9,850 nt of DNA from Rhodoferax sp. (GCA_020048795.1 JAIFMA010000143.1:1-9850); one strand, 5' to 3'. Positions 1 through 7,194 are shown, counted from the first letter of the stretch. The notes: a model not told the origin generated them from the sequence alone. Made by a program: numbers and translations.

Positions 1-736
1 TCAGGCTGGTGCTGTCACCCGGCTGCAGGTCAATCTGCACGCTCAGGTCTCCTGCGCTCACGCGTTGCGCCACCTGGGCACATTCGTGCGGCTCAGCGCC
101 GAGCTGTCGTCGTGTGCTGCGCAGCACCAACCTGGAGAACAGTGCGACCAAAGCAACTGCCGCCATGGCGAAGCCCAAGGCGATCTTTGCCGAGAGTAGC
201 TGTGTTGCATCAAACGACACCATCGATGCGGCGGCAAACTGGTTGCCAGCATTGACAGTCTCCTCCACGCCGCTGCGGTGCTCCTGGTACAAGACATGGA
301 CTGCCGGCAGACCTTGTCGCGCGGCCTCGACCTCACCGGCCAGCAATTTGTCAATGACGACGGCCTTTGCTGCGGTCATGAACTTTTTGGCCGCCTCGTG
401 CTGGCGGCCCAGCAACTGGCGCTCCAACCCATACGGCGGGTTTTTGGTCCAGTAATCGACCCGCGCCTGGTACTCCGACACCAGGCGTTCAAACTGCGTC
501 CTGGCCTCGGCCGCGCTGAGGGTGCCTTCGACCGCCTGTGACAACACCAGCCTGAGTTCCACCAGGTACATCGGCGGGGGCAAGATGTCGGCCACCATGT
601 CTTTGGAGACAAACACCTCGGTCGCGCGCTGATTCATCTGCCCTTGAGCCCAATACCCCTGCAGTGCAACCATCAGGGCGGCCAGCGTGCCAATACCCCC
701 CAGAAAGAAAATCGACCAACGCAAAGACTTCAACAT
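1..736 (-). CDS. Methyl-accepting chemotaxis protein, N-terminal part (runs off the left edge)
   Basis: The reading frame stays open from an ATG at 736 to the window edge, giving 245 residues. Seen: a first membrane helix at about residues 6-26, a mostly helical periplasmic domain at about 30-180 with the motif DILPPPMYLVE (50-60), a second membrane helix at about 184-206, then RRQLGAEP...ARRVSAGDL (209-231), which is the usual start of a HAMP domain in chemoreceptors of this clade. The cytoplasmic signalling and methylation region must lie beyond the window. Receptors of this family sense a periplasmic ligand and control CheA/CheW at the cell pole; the ligand cannot be told from sequence. 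The start was chosen because the ATG directly precedes a short basic N-terminus and the first membrane helix. A weak TGAG sits 7 bases upstream, and an in-frame stop lies about 40 bases upstream. It is on the same strand as the secretion operon but 252 bases away, so it is probably a separate transcript. Confidence 0.88.
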   Translation of the reverse strand, partial: MLKSLRWSIFFLGGIGTLAALMVALQGYWAQGQMNQRATEVFVSKDMVADILPPPMYLVELRLVLSQAVEGTLSAAEARTQFERLVSEYQARVDYWTKNPPYGLERQLLGRQHEAAKKFMTAAKAVVIDKLLAGEVEAARQGLPAVHVLYQEHRSGVEETVNAGNQFAAASMVSFDATQLLSAKIALGFAMAAVALVALFSRLVLRSTRRQLGAEPHECAQVAQRVSAGDLSVQIDLQPGDSTSL

Positions 737-797
737 AGACACACTCAATGAATTTGCCAAAAACCTGGCTCAAACAAGCAATCGATCATTTTGCGAC

Positions 798-816
798 TGT
801 GCAAATAGGCTGCACA
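798..816. promoter_or_regulatory. Inverted repeat, 6-base arms, upstream of the chemoreceptor gene
   Basis: Seen: TGTGCA at 798-803 and TGCACA at 811-816, a perfect dyad around a 7-base spacer, ending 62 bases upstream of the chemoreceptor ATG. The size and symmetry suit a dimeric regulator binding near a promoter. A chance occurrence is possible with 6-base arms, and no regulator is identified. Confidence 0.3.
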
Positions 817-850
817 CCGCTTTGACGGAAAAAAAGCCCTCATCAAATGA

Positions 851-878
851 CTTATGCATCTTTCTCATGATGCATAAG
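851..878. promoter_or_regulatory. Perfect inverted repeat, 10-base arms and 8-base spacer
   Basis: Seen: CTTATGCATC at 851-860 and its exact reverse complement GATGCATAAG at 869-878. Each arm contains the self-complementary hexamer ATGCAT, centres 16 bases apart. It lies about 115 bases upstream of the chemoreceptor start and about 110 bases past the gspE stop. The arms are AT-rich and are not directly followed by a T-run on either strand, which argues against an intrinsic terminator and for a protein-binding operator. No known regulator motif is recognised. Confidence 0.45.
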
Positions 879-897
879 AGCCGCATGCCGTACCTGA

Positions 898-917
898 CGC
901 AAGCTAATTCGCAAGCT
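898..917. repeat. Short direct repeat CGCAAGCT, twice, 12-base period
   Basis: Seen: CGCAAGCT at 898-905 and again at 910-917, separated by AATT. Two copies only, in the gap after gspE. It could be a paired half-site for a regulator or simple chance; nothing assigns a function. Confidence 0.35.
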
Positions 918-988
918 CAAGGCCGAGGCAACCAGTTTTGCTCTACCGCACGCGGCTACAGGCCGATTGGATATAGATGTGACATGAC

Positions 989-2389
989 TCAATCGCGCGT
1001 GACACGCACCAGTTCTTCACGCGAGGTCAAGCCCATGCTGACCAGACGCTCGCCGTCCTCGCGCATCAGCACCATGCCAGCGGCCTGCGCGGCGGCGCGG
1101 ATGTCGGCCTCAGCGGTGCGCTGATGGATCTGGGCGCGGATGGGATCGTCAGTGACCAGCAGTTCAAACACGCCGCTGCGCCCGCTATAGCCGGTTTGAC
1201 CGCAGTGCGGGCAGCCCACCGGACGATGGTTCACCTGGCAGTGCCCACACAGCTTGCGCACCAGCCGTTGCGCCAGCACCCCCAGCAGCGACGAACTCAG
1301 CAGGAATGGCTCCACCCCCATGTCGGTCAGGCGCGTCACGGCACTCGCCGCATCGTTGGTGTGCAGGGTGGCCAGCACCAGGTGCCCGGTCAGGCTGGCC
1401 TGGATGGCAATTTGGGCAGTTTCGAAGTCGCGGATTTCACCAATCATGATGATGTCCGGGTCTTGCCGCAGAATGGCGCGCAAGGCTTTGGCAAAGTCCA
1501 GCTCGATTTTCGGGTTGACCTGGGTCTGGCCCACGCCAGCCAGTTCGTACTCGATCGGGTCTTCCACCGTCATGATGTTGTTGCGCGTGGCATCGAGCCG
1601 GCTCAGGGCCGCATACAGCGTGGTGGTTTTACCCGAGCCGGTGGGGCCGGTCACCAGCACAATGCCGTGCGGTTGCGCCACCAGCGCCTCGAAGCGGCGC
1701 AACACCTCGCCCTGCATGCCCAGCACCTCCAGGCTCAGGCGACCTTCCGATTTATCCAGCAAGCGCAATACGGCACGCTCGCCATGCGCGCTGGGCAGGG
1801 TGCTGACGCGCACATCCACTGCCCGGGTGCCGATGCGCAGGCTGATACGGCCATCCTGCGGCAGGCGGCGCTCGGAAATGTCGAGTTCGGCCATGATCTT
1901 CAGCCGGCTGATCAGCGCCGCGTGCAGTGCCCGGTTGGGCTGTACCACCTCGCGCAGCGTGCCATCGACCCGAAAACGCACACTGCTGTGACGCTCATAG
2001 GGCTCGATGTGGATGTCACTGGCCCCGTCGCGTGCCGCCTGCGTCAGCAGCGCGTTGAGCATGCGGATGATGGGCGCATCGTCAGCGTTTTCCAGCAGGT
2101 CTTCAATGGCCGGCAGCTCCTGCATCATGCGTGACAGGTCGGCATCGCTTTCCACCTCGCTGACCACGGCAGCCGCGCTGGATTCGCCCTGCGCGTAGGC
2201 GGCGCTGATGCGCTGGATCAGGGCTGGCGCTGCTTGCGTCTGCAGGCGGCTGTGCGGGTATTTGCGCAGCACCTCACCCAAGGCGGCAGGCGCTGACTCG
2301 GGGTGCAGCCACAAAGTCAGTTGTTCGGCATCGTCTTCCAGCAGCAACTGGTAGGTGCGCGCAAAGGCGTAAGGCAGTGGGTAACGCAT
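989..2389 (-). CDS. gspE: Type II secretion ATPase GspE
   Basis: Cytoplasmic hexameric ATPase that powers pseudopilus assembly, docking on GspL. From the ATG at 2389 it is 466 residues, slightly shorter than many GspE proteins. Seen: an N-terminal domain beginning MRYPLPYAFAR; the N2 domain region at about 105-210 including ASDIHIEP (123-130) and DISERRLPQDGR (170-181); Walker A GPTGSGKT (248-255); the Asp-box region TVEDPIEYE (274-282); Walker B with DIIMIGEIRD (312-321); the His-box region TGHLVLATLHTNDA (334-347); and a tetracysteine metal site C381-x2-C384-x8-C393-x2-C396. The frame stays open upstream to 2479, but that part lies inside gspD and reads as Arg/Pro-rich shadow sequence, so ATG 2389 is preferred. 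It is 22 bases after the gspD stop, with no strong ribosome site. It is the last gene of the visible operon; gspF does not follow. The ATPase core strongly favours GspE over the related PilB because of its neighbours. Confidence 0.97.
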   Translation of the reverse strand: MRYPLPYAFARTYQLLLEDDAEQLTLWLHPESAPAALGEVLRKYPHSRLQTQAAPALIQRISAAYAQGESSAAAVVSEVESDADLSRMMQELPAIEDLLENADDAPIIRMLNALLTQAARDGASDIHIEPYERHSSVRFRVDGTLREVVQPNRALHAALISRLKIMAELDISERRLPQDGRISLRIGTRAVDVRVSTLPSAHGERAVLRLLDKSEGRLSLEVLGMQGEVLRRFEALVAQPHGIVLVTGPTGSGKTTTLYAALSRLDATRNNIMTVEDPIEYELAGVGQTQVNPKIELDFAKALRAILRQDPDIIMIGEIRDFETAQIAIQASLTGHLVLATLHTNDAASAVTRLTDMGVEPFLLSSSLLGVLAQRLVRKLCGHCQVNHRPVGCPHCGQTGYSGRSGVFELLVTDDPIRAQIHQRTAEADIRAAAQAAGMVLMREDGERLVSMGLTSREELVRVTRD

Positions 2390-2411
2390 GGCGTGGCAAT
2401 ACCAGTCTGGA

Positions 2412-4535
2412 TCACGACGCGGGTTTGACGACCAACGCACCAGGCGCAGCGGGCATGGTCTGCGAGCCGGTGATGCCATTCACCCCGGACTTGGGCGGTG
2501 CCGGTGGCAGCAAGGGTGAATCATTGACCGGCACCACACTGCTGGGCAGGGGTTGATTGTCTTTCAGCCCCGAGCGCATCAGGTCGTAGCGGTCGAGCGA
2601 CAGGCGCTGCGAGTCCTTGCTGTCACGCACCACCACCGGGCGTAAAAACACCATCAGGTTGGTTTTCTTGCGGCTCCGGGACTCGCTCTTGAACAGGTTG
2701 CCAAACAAGGGCAGATCGGCCAGGCCGGGCACTTTTTCGGCATTGCCCGAGTATTCGTCCTGCAGCAGGCCACCCAGCACCACGATGCTGCCGTCATCGA
2801 CCAGCACATTGGACTCGATGGTGCGTTTGTTGGTGGTCGGGCCGTTAACGGCATTCACGGTTGAGGCCAGCACGCTCGACACCTCCTGGTAAATCGCCAG
2901 CTTGACGGTGCCGTTTTCGCTGATTTGCGGTTTCACCTTGAGCGTCAGGCCAACATCCTTGCGCTCAATGGTCTGAAACGGGTTGACCGTACCGGTGCCG
3001 GAGGTGGTGTTGGTGAACTGCCCGGTGACAAAAGGCACGTTCTGGCCGATCACGATCTTGGCTTCTTCGTTGTCCAGCGTCAGCAGGTTGGGGGTGGACA
3101 ACACGTTGCCGCTGCCGGAGTCTTCCAGAAAACGTGCCAGAAAGCCCAGCACATAGACGCCGTTGGTCTGCTGCGCCGCACCAATGTTGAGCCCGCGCGC
3201 CGGTGTCACCGCACCCGTGGCCGCGCCGGTGGCCAGGTTGATGATGTTCTTGCCCGCCGTGCCAAAGTTGCTGCCCAGCAGGCCAATCACGCCGTCGCCG
3301 GCCTGGCCCAAGGCACCCTGCCACTGAATGCCAAATTCGGCCGCCTTATCGACACTGACCTCGGCAATCAGGCTCTCGACAAACACCTGGGCGCGCCGGG
3401 CATCGAGCTTGTCGATCACCGCCCGCAACTGCCGGTATTGCGGCTCGGGCGCGGTGATGATGAGCGAATTGGTGGCGGCATCGGCCTGAATCTGCCCCCC
3501 GGTGGCACTGACCGAGGCCGGTGTGACCGTAACACCTGCCGGTGCCGCAACGGCCACTGACGCAGGCCGCGCCTCACCACTGAGGGCGGCGCGCAAGGTG
3601 GTAGCCAGCTTGGTGGCGTCGGCATTTTTCAGATACACCACATACACATTGCCTGCCGCGCCGTTGGGGCCGGGCGCGTCGGGTTGATCCAGCCGGGTCA
3701 CCAACGAACGCACCAGCGCCAGTTGCGCCGCGTTGGCGGCCCGCAAAATCAGCGCATTGGCGCGCGGTTCGGCCAGCAGAGTGGTTTTGAACGAGGTGTC
3801 GGCCGCACCTGCGGGCACGCCACCAGTGCTGCTGCCCAACAAGCGCAGCACCAGCGGTGCCAGATCGGAGGCGATGGCGTGTTTGAGCGGGATCACCTCC
3901 ACATCGGTGGCATTGGCCACGTCCATGGCGGCAATGATGCGCCCCAGGCGGCGCAGGTTGTCAGCATAGTCCGTGATGACCAGCGAATTGTTGCCCACGT
4001 TGGCGTTGATGGTGTTGTTGGGGCTGATCAGCGGACGCAGCACCGGCACCAGATTGTTGGCCGACTCGTGGTTGAGCTTGAAAATTTGCGTCACGATCTG
4101 ATTGCCATTGGGTTGGCCACCCGGCTCACCGCTGCTGACCGACACCCCGGCGGTCTGCAGCTTGGCATCGGCTTCCGGCACCACCTTGTACAGCCCGCCG
4201 GACTCCACCAGCGTGTAGCCCTGCAGCCGCAAGGCCGCAACAAACTGACTCAGGGCCAGCGCCGGGCTGACCGGCTTTTCGGTGACCAGGGTGAGCGTGC
4301 CCTTGACGCGCGGGTCAACCACCACATTGCGCCCGGTGATGCTGGCAAAGGTGCGCGCCACGGCTTCGATCTCGGCGGCCTGGAAATTCAGCGTGACCGG
4401 CTCGCCAGGCTTGCCCGTGGCACTGGGCTGGGCCCCGGAATACATGGCAAAAAAGCCTATGGCGCCCGTCAATATTGCGCGGATAGCTATCAACAACAGA
4501 GCGTTGTGAGAGGGTCGGATTTGGAGATGTGTCAT
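2412..4535 (-). CDS. gspD: Type II secretion outer-membrane secretin GspD
   Basis: Forms the outer-membrane channel through which folded substrates leave the periplasm. 707 residues, a normal length. Seen in order: a signal-peptide-like N-terminus with likely cleavage after SGA (about residue 35); N0 domain at about 44-115, including TGRNVVVDPRVKGT (67-80); N1 at about 146-206; N2 at about 210-284; N3 at about 294-380; and the secretin core at about 385-635 with the family signature DDGSIVVLGGL (580-590) followed by VPGLADLPLFGNLF (602-615), then TNLMVFLRPVVVRD. The tail at 640-707 is Pro-rich; I see no lipidation Cys. The start ATG lies 6 bases after the gspN stop, and a weak GGGTTGA precedes it. 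The N-terminus is odd: an Arg (R19) interrupts the hydrophobic stretch, and codons 16, 21 and 26 are all ATA, unlike the rest of this GC-rich gene. Confidence 0.98.
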   Translation of the reverse strand: MTHLQIRPSHNALLLIAIRAILTGAIGFFAMYSGAQPSATGKPGEPVTLNFQAAEIEAVARTFASITGRNVVVDPRVKGTLTLVTEKPVSPALALSQFVAALRLQGYTLVESGGLYKVVPEADAKLQTAGVSVSSGEPGGQPNGNQIVTQIFKLNHESANNLVPVLRPLISPNNTINANVGNNSLVITDYADNLRRLGRIIAAMDVANATDVEVIPLKHAIASDLAPLVLRLLGSSTGGVPAGAADTSFKTTLLAEPRANALILRAANAAQLALVRSLVTRLDQPDAPGPNGAAGNVYVVYLKNADATKLATTLRAALSGEARPASVAVAAPAGVTVTPASVSATGGQIQADAATNSLIITAPEPQYRQLRAVIDKLDARRAQVFVESLIAEVSVDKAAEFGIQWQGALGQAGDGVIGLLGSNFGTAGKNIINLATGAATGAVTPARGLNIGAAQQTNGVYVLGFLARFLEDSGSGNVLSTPNLLTLDNEEAKIVIGQNVPFVTGQFTNTTSGTGTVNPFQTIERKDVGLTLKVKPQISENGTVKLAIYQEVSSVLASTVNAVNGPTTNKRTIESNVLVDDGSIVVLGGLLQDEYSGNAEKVPGLADLPLFGNLFKSESRSRKKTNLMVFLRPVVVRDSKDSQRLSLDRYDLMRSGLKDNQPLPSSVVPVNDSPLLPPAPPKSGVNGITGSQTMPAAPGALVVKPAS
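4482..4491. repeat. Palindrome GATAGCTATC inside the gspD signal-peptide region
   Basis: A 10-base perfect palindrome within gspD codons 15-18, next to a locally AT-rich stretch with a six-T run on the coding strand (codons 27-29). ATAGCT-containing dispersed repeats are, from memory, frequent in Comamonadaceae intergenic DNA; whether this is one of them is inference. Confidence 0.35.
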
Positions 4536-4541
4536 GCAGAT

Positions 4542-5384
4542 TCAACCCACGTTGATGACGGAACGGGCGCCGTTGCGCCGTCCGATGATGTTCAAAAGAT
4601 TGGACAGCGCGGCTTGTGATTCGGGCGCCGAACTGGCCTCACCGACAAAGCGCAGCTTGCCCCCGACCCACTGTCCCCGCCCCGACAACTGCAAACTGCC
4701 GCCCAGGGTGCTGAGCGACAACTCAGGTGTCGGCCCACCGGTGAGCGCCAGGCGATAACTGCCCATGGGCCGCAGGGTTGACAGGCGCGACGACAGATCT
4801 TGCGCCTCGAGTTGCGCCGCACCAGTCACCTGCAGGCGCCCGCGGGTCCAACTCAGGCTCAGCGCCTGGGTGGCCAGCGTCAACTGCCCCTGCATCTGTA
4901 GCGTGTTCCACGGCGTACCCAGACCGGCGAGCCACTGGGCCGGCCACTGCGACTGGTGATCAGACACGGCAAGTTGCAGCCCGCTCCAGCGTGGCAACAG
5001 TTGCCAGGTCCAGGGCTGTAGCAGGCAACAATCGGCCCGCCAGGCCAATGCCAGACCGGCACCTTCTGCACTTGCCAACGGACCGAGCTGCCAACGGACG
5101 TGCCCTGGCAGGGTGGCGGCATCCAGGCTGCCGGTGCCGCCCACCAGGCTCAGGCGGGCCGAGCCACGCCACAAGGTGCCGCGTGCATCTTCGAGCAACA
5201 GTTGCCCGCCACTGGCCAGATGCAGCAGGCTGACCAGCCAGCGTGCCGGCGCAAACACCAGGGCGCTGACCAGCAGGCCCACCAGCACCCCGGCACCCGC
5301 CCAGGCCCAGGGCGCGCTGGCCGCGGGGCTGTGGCTCAGACCGGCCCGGGGCCGCAGGCGGCTTGGAGAAGTCAGGCTCTTCAT
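4542..5384 (-). CDS. gspN: Type II secretion accessory protein GspN
   Basis: 280 residues from ATG 5384. GspN is an inner-membrane T2SS protein with a large periplasmic part; its exact role is unsettled and it is dispensable in some systems. Seen: a basic N-terminal tail, one membrane helix at about 26-46 (WAWAGAGVLVGLLVSALVF), a beta-rich periplasmic domain with the family-like motif GTLWRGSARLSL (69-80), and the C-terminal block LSNLLNIIGRRNG (260-272), which I recognise as typical of GspN. The frame could begin 6 bases earlier at a TTG (5390), adding two residues; the ATG is preferred although neither has a well-spaced ribosome site. It starts 18 bases after gspM and ends 6 bases before gspD, consistent with one transcript. 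Confidence 0.92.
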   Translation of the reverse strand: MKSLTSPSRLRPRAGLSHSPAASAPWAWAGAGVLVGLLVSALVFAPARWLVSLLHLASGGQLLLEDARGTLWRGSARLSLVGGTGSLDAATLPGHVRWQLGPLASAEGAGLALAWRADCCLLQPWTWQLLPRWSGLQLAVSDHQSQWPAQWLAGLGTPWNTLQMQGQLTLATQALSLSWTRGRLQVTGAAQLEAQDLSSRLSTLRPMGSYRLALTGGPTPELSLSTLGGSLQLSGRGQWVGGKLRFVGEASSAPESQAALSNLLNIIGRRNGARSVINVG

Positions 5385-5402
5385 CTTCAAATGCGCCGGA
5401 TG

Positions 5403-5882
5403 TCACTGCGCGGGCAGGGTGAACACCACACTGCCCTCCCAGTTGGCAGCGCCAGCACGTTTCAAGTGAACCTCGGTGGGCATCACATGGGCGTTCTGCC
5501 GGGTCACGTTGAGCCATTGCGTCAGCGCCAGCGCGTCAACGCCTTTGAGCGCGACCACCATCCGGTCCATTTGTGGCGTGGTCTGGGCCGCACTGCCCAG
5601 CGCTTTGACCGATGCCTCGAGGGCACGCCGGGTTTCCTGCGCGTCCAGGGTGGGCAGTGCCTGAAGCGCTTGCGCCTGGGTTTGCAGCCGCTGCATCTGT
5701 TGCCACTGGACCTCCAGCGCCTGATGCTGCGCATCGGCCAAGCGCAGCACCACCAGCGCTGGCGCCACACCCAGCCACCAGACCCATGCCAGGCCCAGCA
5801 CCACGGCCGCCATCAGCAACCCACGCCGATCGCGCCTGGATGCTGCCTGCCAGCGCGCCTGCAGTGGGCCAGGCCAGTTCAT
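5403..5882 (-). CDS. gspM: Type II secretion inner-membrane protein GspM
   Basis: 159 residues. GspM is a bitopic inner-membrane protein that pairs with GspL in the assembly platform. Seen: a cytoplasmic basic N-terminus (residues 1-21), a membrane helix at about 22-45, a Gln/Leu-rich segment at about 48-76 likely to form a coiled coil, and a small C-terminal domain at about 100-157 (VALKGVDALALTQWL, then HVMPTEVHLKRAG) matching the ferredoxin-like fold expected of the family. The ATG at 5882 overlaps the gspL stop as ATGA and has GGGAG 7 bases upstream. A longer start at 5909 exists but lies inside gspL, so the coupled start is preferred. Confidence 0.94.
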   Translation of the reverse strand: MNWPGPLQARWQAASRRDRRGLLMAAVVLGLAWVWWLGVAPALVVLRLADAQHQALEVQWQQMQRLQTQAQALQALPTLDAQETRRALEASVKALGSAAQTTPQMDRMVVALKGVDALALTQWLNVTRQNAHVMPTEVHLKRAGAANWEGSVVFTLPAQ

Positions 5883-7180
5883 GGTGCAGCTCCCGGCACG
5901 ATCAGCCATTGATCACCGTTCAAGCGCGCTGTCAGGCCACGCGCCTTGAGCCCCGCCACCACCGCCGCTGCGGCTGAATCGTCCATCGGTGAGCCGGTCA
6001 AGCGCAACTCTTGTGCTGCATAATCAATAGCGTTCAGCGCATAAACACCGGGCACCAGTGCCGAAAACAATGACAAGATATTCTCCAGATCGGAGCCCGC
6101 CGGATGGCCCCGGCTGCGCTGCAGCAAGGCCACTTCACGCGCCATTTGCAGCGGTGCATCCACCACCACCGGTATTTTGGGAAAGCTGACCGTCAACACG
6201 GCACGAATCTGTTGCTGCCGGGCCCGCAAACTGGCTTGCTCACGCAGCGCCCAGGCGTTGAGGCCCACCAAATTGACCAGAACCAGTGCCAGCAGCGACC
6301 AGCGCGCGCCACGCCACTGCGCACCCCGGGCCAAGCGGCCAAACCCTTGCCCCACCTGGGCCCAGCGCCGGTCGCGGCTGGCGTGGGCCAGCTCAAACTG
6401 GGCCAGATCCCAGGGGTCTTGCGCCGCCTGCAACAAACGCTCGGCACGCTGCTGCAGTTGTACCGGTCGCTGAAAAAAGGCTTCTGCCAGCGCCGCCACG
6501 GCCGGCTCAGCGACGATGCGAAAGGCCGACGGCCCGGCCAGGGCTTGGCCCGCGTCCTGACCGGTCTGAAGCGCCGGTTCAAGCAAACCGGCGCTGGTGG
6601 ACGTCAACTCTGACACCAGAACGCCGGCCGCCATGGCCATGCCGGCCGGTCCGGGTCGGGTCAGCACACCGGTCAGTTGAGCCCCTTGGGGCTGCTCGGT
6701 GACATACACCGCGTCGGCCAGCGTCTGCAGCGAAAACTCCGGCACGATGCGGGTCACCGCATAGCCGGCCTGGGCCAGCGCCTTGAGCCCGGCCTGGAGC
6801 CAGGCGCGCGAGCAGGCCAGCACCCACACCGGGCTGCGCACATCCGGCTGGGGCTGCAACGCCAGGTGGTACTGGGCCGGATCATCCAGCAACTGGTCTT
6901 CCAGCAAGCCCTCCAGAATGGCGCGCAACCGCGTGCCACCGCGTTCACCAAACATCGAGCGCGGCACACTGCCCTGCGGCAACTGTAGCTGGTGCCACGA
7001 CAGCGCACGCGCCGGCACCACGGCCACCACCTCGTCCTGGCGCGCATTGGCAGCAGGCAGCAGCCCCAGCGGCACACTGGCGTGGCTGGCCACCGCGCTG
7101 CCGTCCGGGCTTTGCACGTAGTCAAACAGCGCCGTCGGGCTGGCAGCGTCAGGCGGGAGGGTAATGAGCAACAGCGGCAT
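5879..7180 (-). CDS. gspL: Type II secretion assembly-platform protein GspL
   Basis: 433 residues. GspL has an actin-like cytoplasmic domain that binds GspE, one membrane helix and a periplasmic domain that pairs with GspM. Seen: cytoplasmic part at 1-290 with the block FGERGGTRLRAILEGLLEDQ (77-96) and DPWDLAQFELA (255-265), both typical of the family in this clade; membrane helix at about 294-312 (WSLLALVLVNLVGLNAWAL); then a helical linker and a C-terminal ferredoxin-like part with VYALNAIDYAAQELRL (379-394). The frame can begin at a TTG at 7186; ATG 7180 is preferred and begins the hydrophobic beta strand PLLLITLP. No clear ribosome site is seen. It starts 14 bases after gspK and overlaps gspM by 4. 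Confidence 0.96.
   Translation of the reverse strand: MPLLLITLPPDAASPTALFDYVQSPDGSAVASHASVPLGLLPAANARQDEVVAVVPARALSWHQLQLPQGSVPRSMFGERGGTRLRAILEGLLEDQLLDDPAQYHLALQPQPDVRSPVWVLACSRAWLQAGLKALAQAGYAVTRIVPEFSLQTLADAVYVTEQPQGAQLTGVLTRPGPAGMAMAAGVLVSELTSTSAGLLEPALQTGQDAGQALAGPSAFRIVAEPAVAALAEAFFQRPVQLQQRAERLLQAAQDPWDLAQFELAHASRDRRWAQVGQGFGRLARGAQWRGARWSLLALVLVNLVGLNAWALREQASLRARQQQIRAVLTVSFPKIPVVVDAPLQMAREVALLQRSRGHPAGSDLENILSLFSALVPGVYALNAIDYAAQELRLTGSPMDDSAAAAVVAGLKARGLTARLNGDQWLIVPGAAP
5890..5894 (-). promoter_or_regulatory. Ribosome binding site of gspM
   Basis: GGGAG on the minus strand, 7 bases before the ATG at 5882. It lies within the gspL coding end and decides the ATGA-coupled start over the alternative ATG at 5909. 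Confidence 0.6.
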
Positions 7181-7194
7181 AGGCAATCAGCGAA

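Larger units (their letters stand above)
737..988. other. Intergenic region between gspE and the chemoreceptor gene
   Basis: This 252-base gap has no credible gene. It is visibly richer in A and T than the flanking genes. It contains a perfect 10-base dyad (851-878), a perfect 6-base dyad (798-816), an 8-base direct repeat (898-917) and a run of seven A at 829-835 (T on the coding strand). By position it must hold the 3' end of the gsp transcript and the promoter of the chemoreceptor gene. The T-run does not directly follow a GC-rich stem, so I do not call a terminator. No strong sigma-70 or sigma-28 promoter is visible. The best weak minus-strand candidate is a TTGCGT/TCTTAT pair, 17 bases apart, whose -10 end runs into the larger dyad. 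Confidence 0.6.

Noticed and set aside
800..835. Flagellar sigma-28 type promoter before the chemoreceptor (TCAA...GCCTATTT)
   Set aside because: The spacing between the two halves is about four bases too short and the -10 half is a poor match.
829..880. Intrinsic terminator for the gsp operon made of the 851-878 dyad plus the T-run at 835-829
   Set aside because: The T-run starts 15 bases beyond the stem and the stem is AT-rich, which does not match an intrinsic terminator.
687..1124. 145-codon plus-strand frame crossing the intergenic gap
   Set aside because: It begins inside the chemoreceptor gene and ends inside gspE, with no ribosome site and no recognisable domain; the gap is short and better explained as a control region.
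1124..2134. 336-codon open frame on the plus strand, antisense to gspE
   Set aside because: It is the mirror of a GC-rich, codon-biased gene. The translation is rich in His, Gln and Arg with no domain, and it lies opposite a certain ATPase gene.
2390..2479. Upstream extension of gspE to an ATG at 2479
   Set aside because: The added 30 residues are Arg/Pro-rich and lie fully within the gspD C-terminus in another frame; GspE proteins of this type begin at MRYPLPYAFAR.
3684..4619. 311-codon plus-strand open frame antisense to gspD and the gspN 3' end
   Set aside because: Same antisense shadow pattern: Gly/Arg/His/Gln-rich and no recognisable motif, spanning two real genes.
6010..6050. Possible dispersed repeat in gspL (AATAGCG...GCGC pattern)
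   Set aside because: The encoded residues NAIDY fit the normal GspL C-terminal sequence, so no insertion is needed to explain them.
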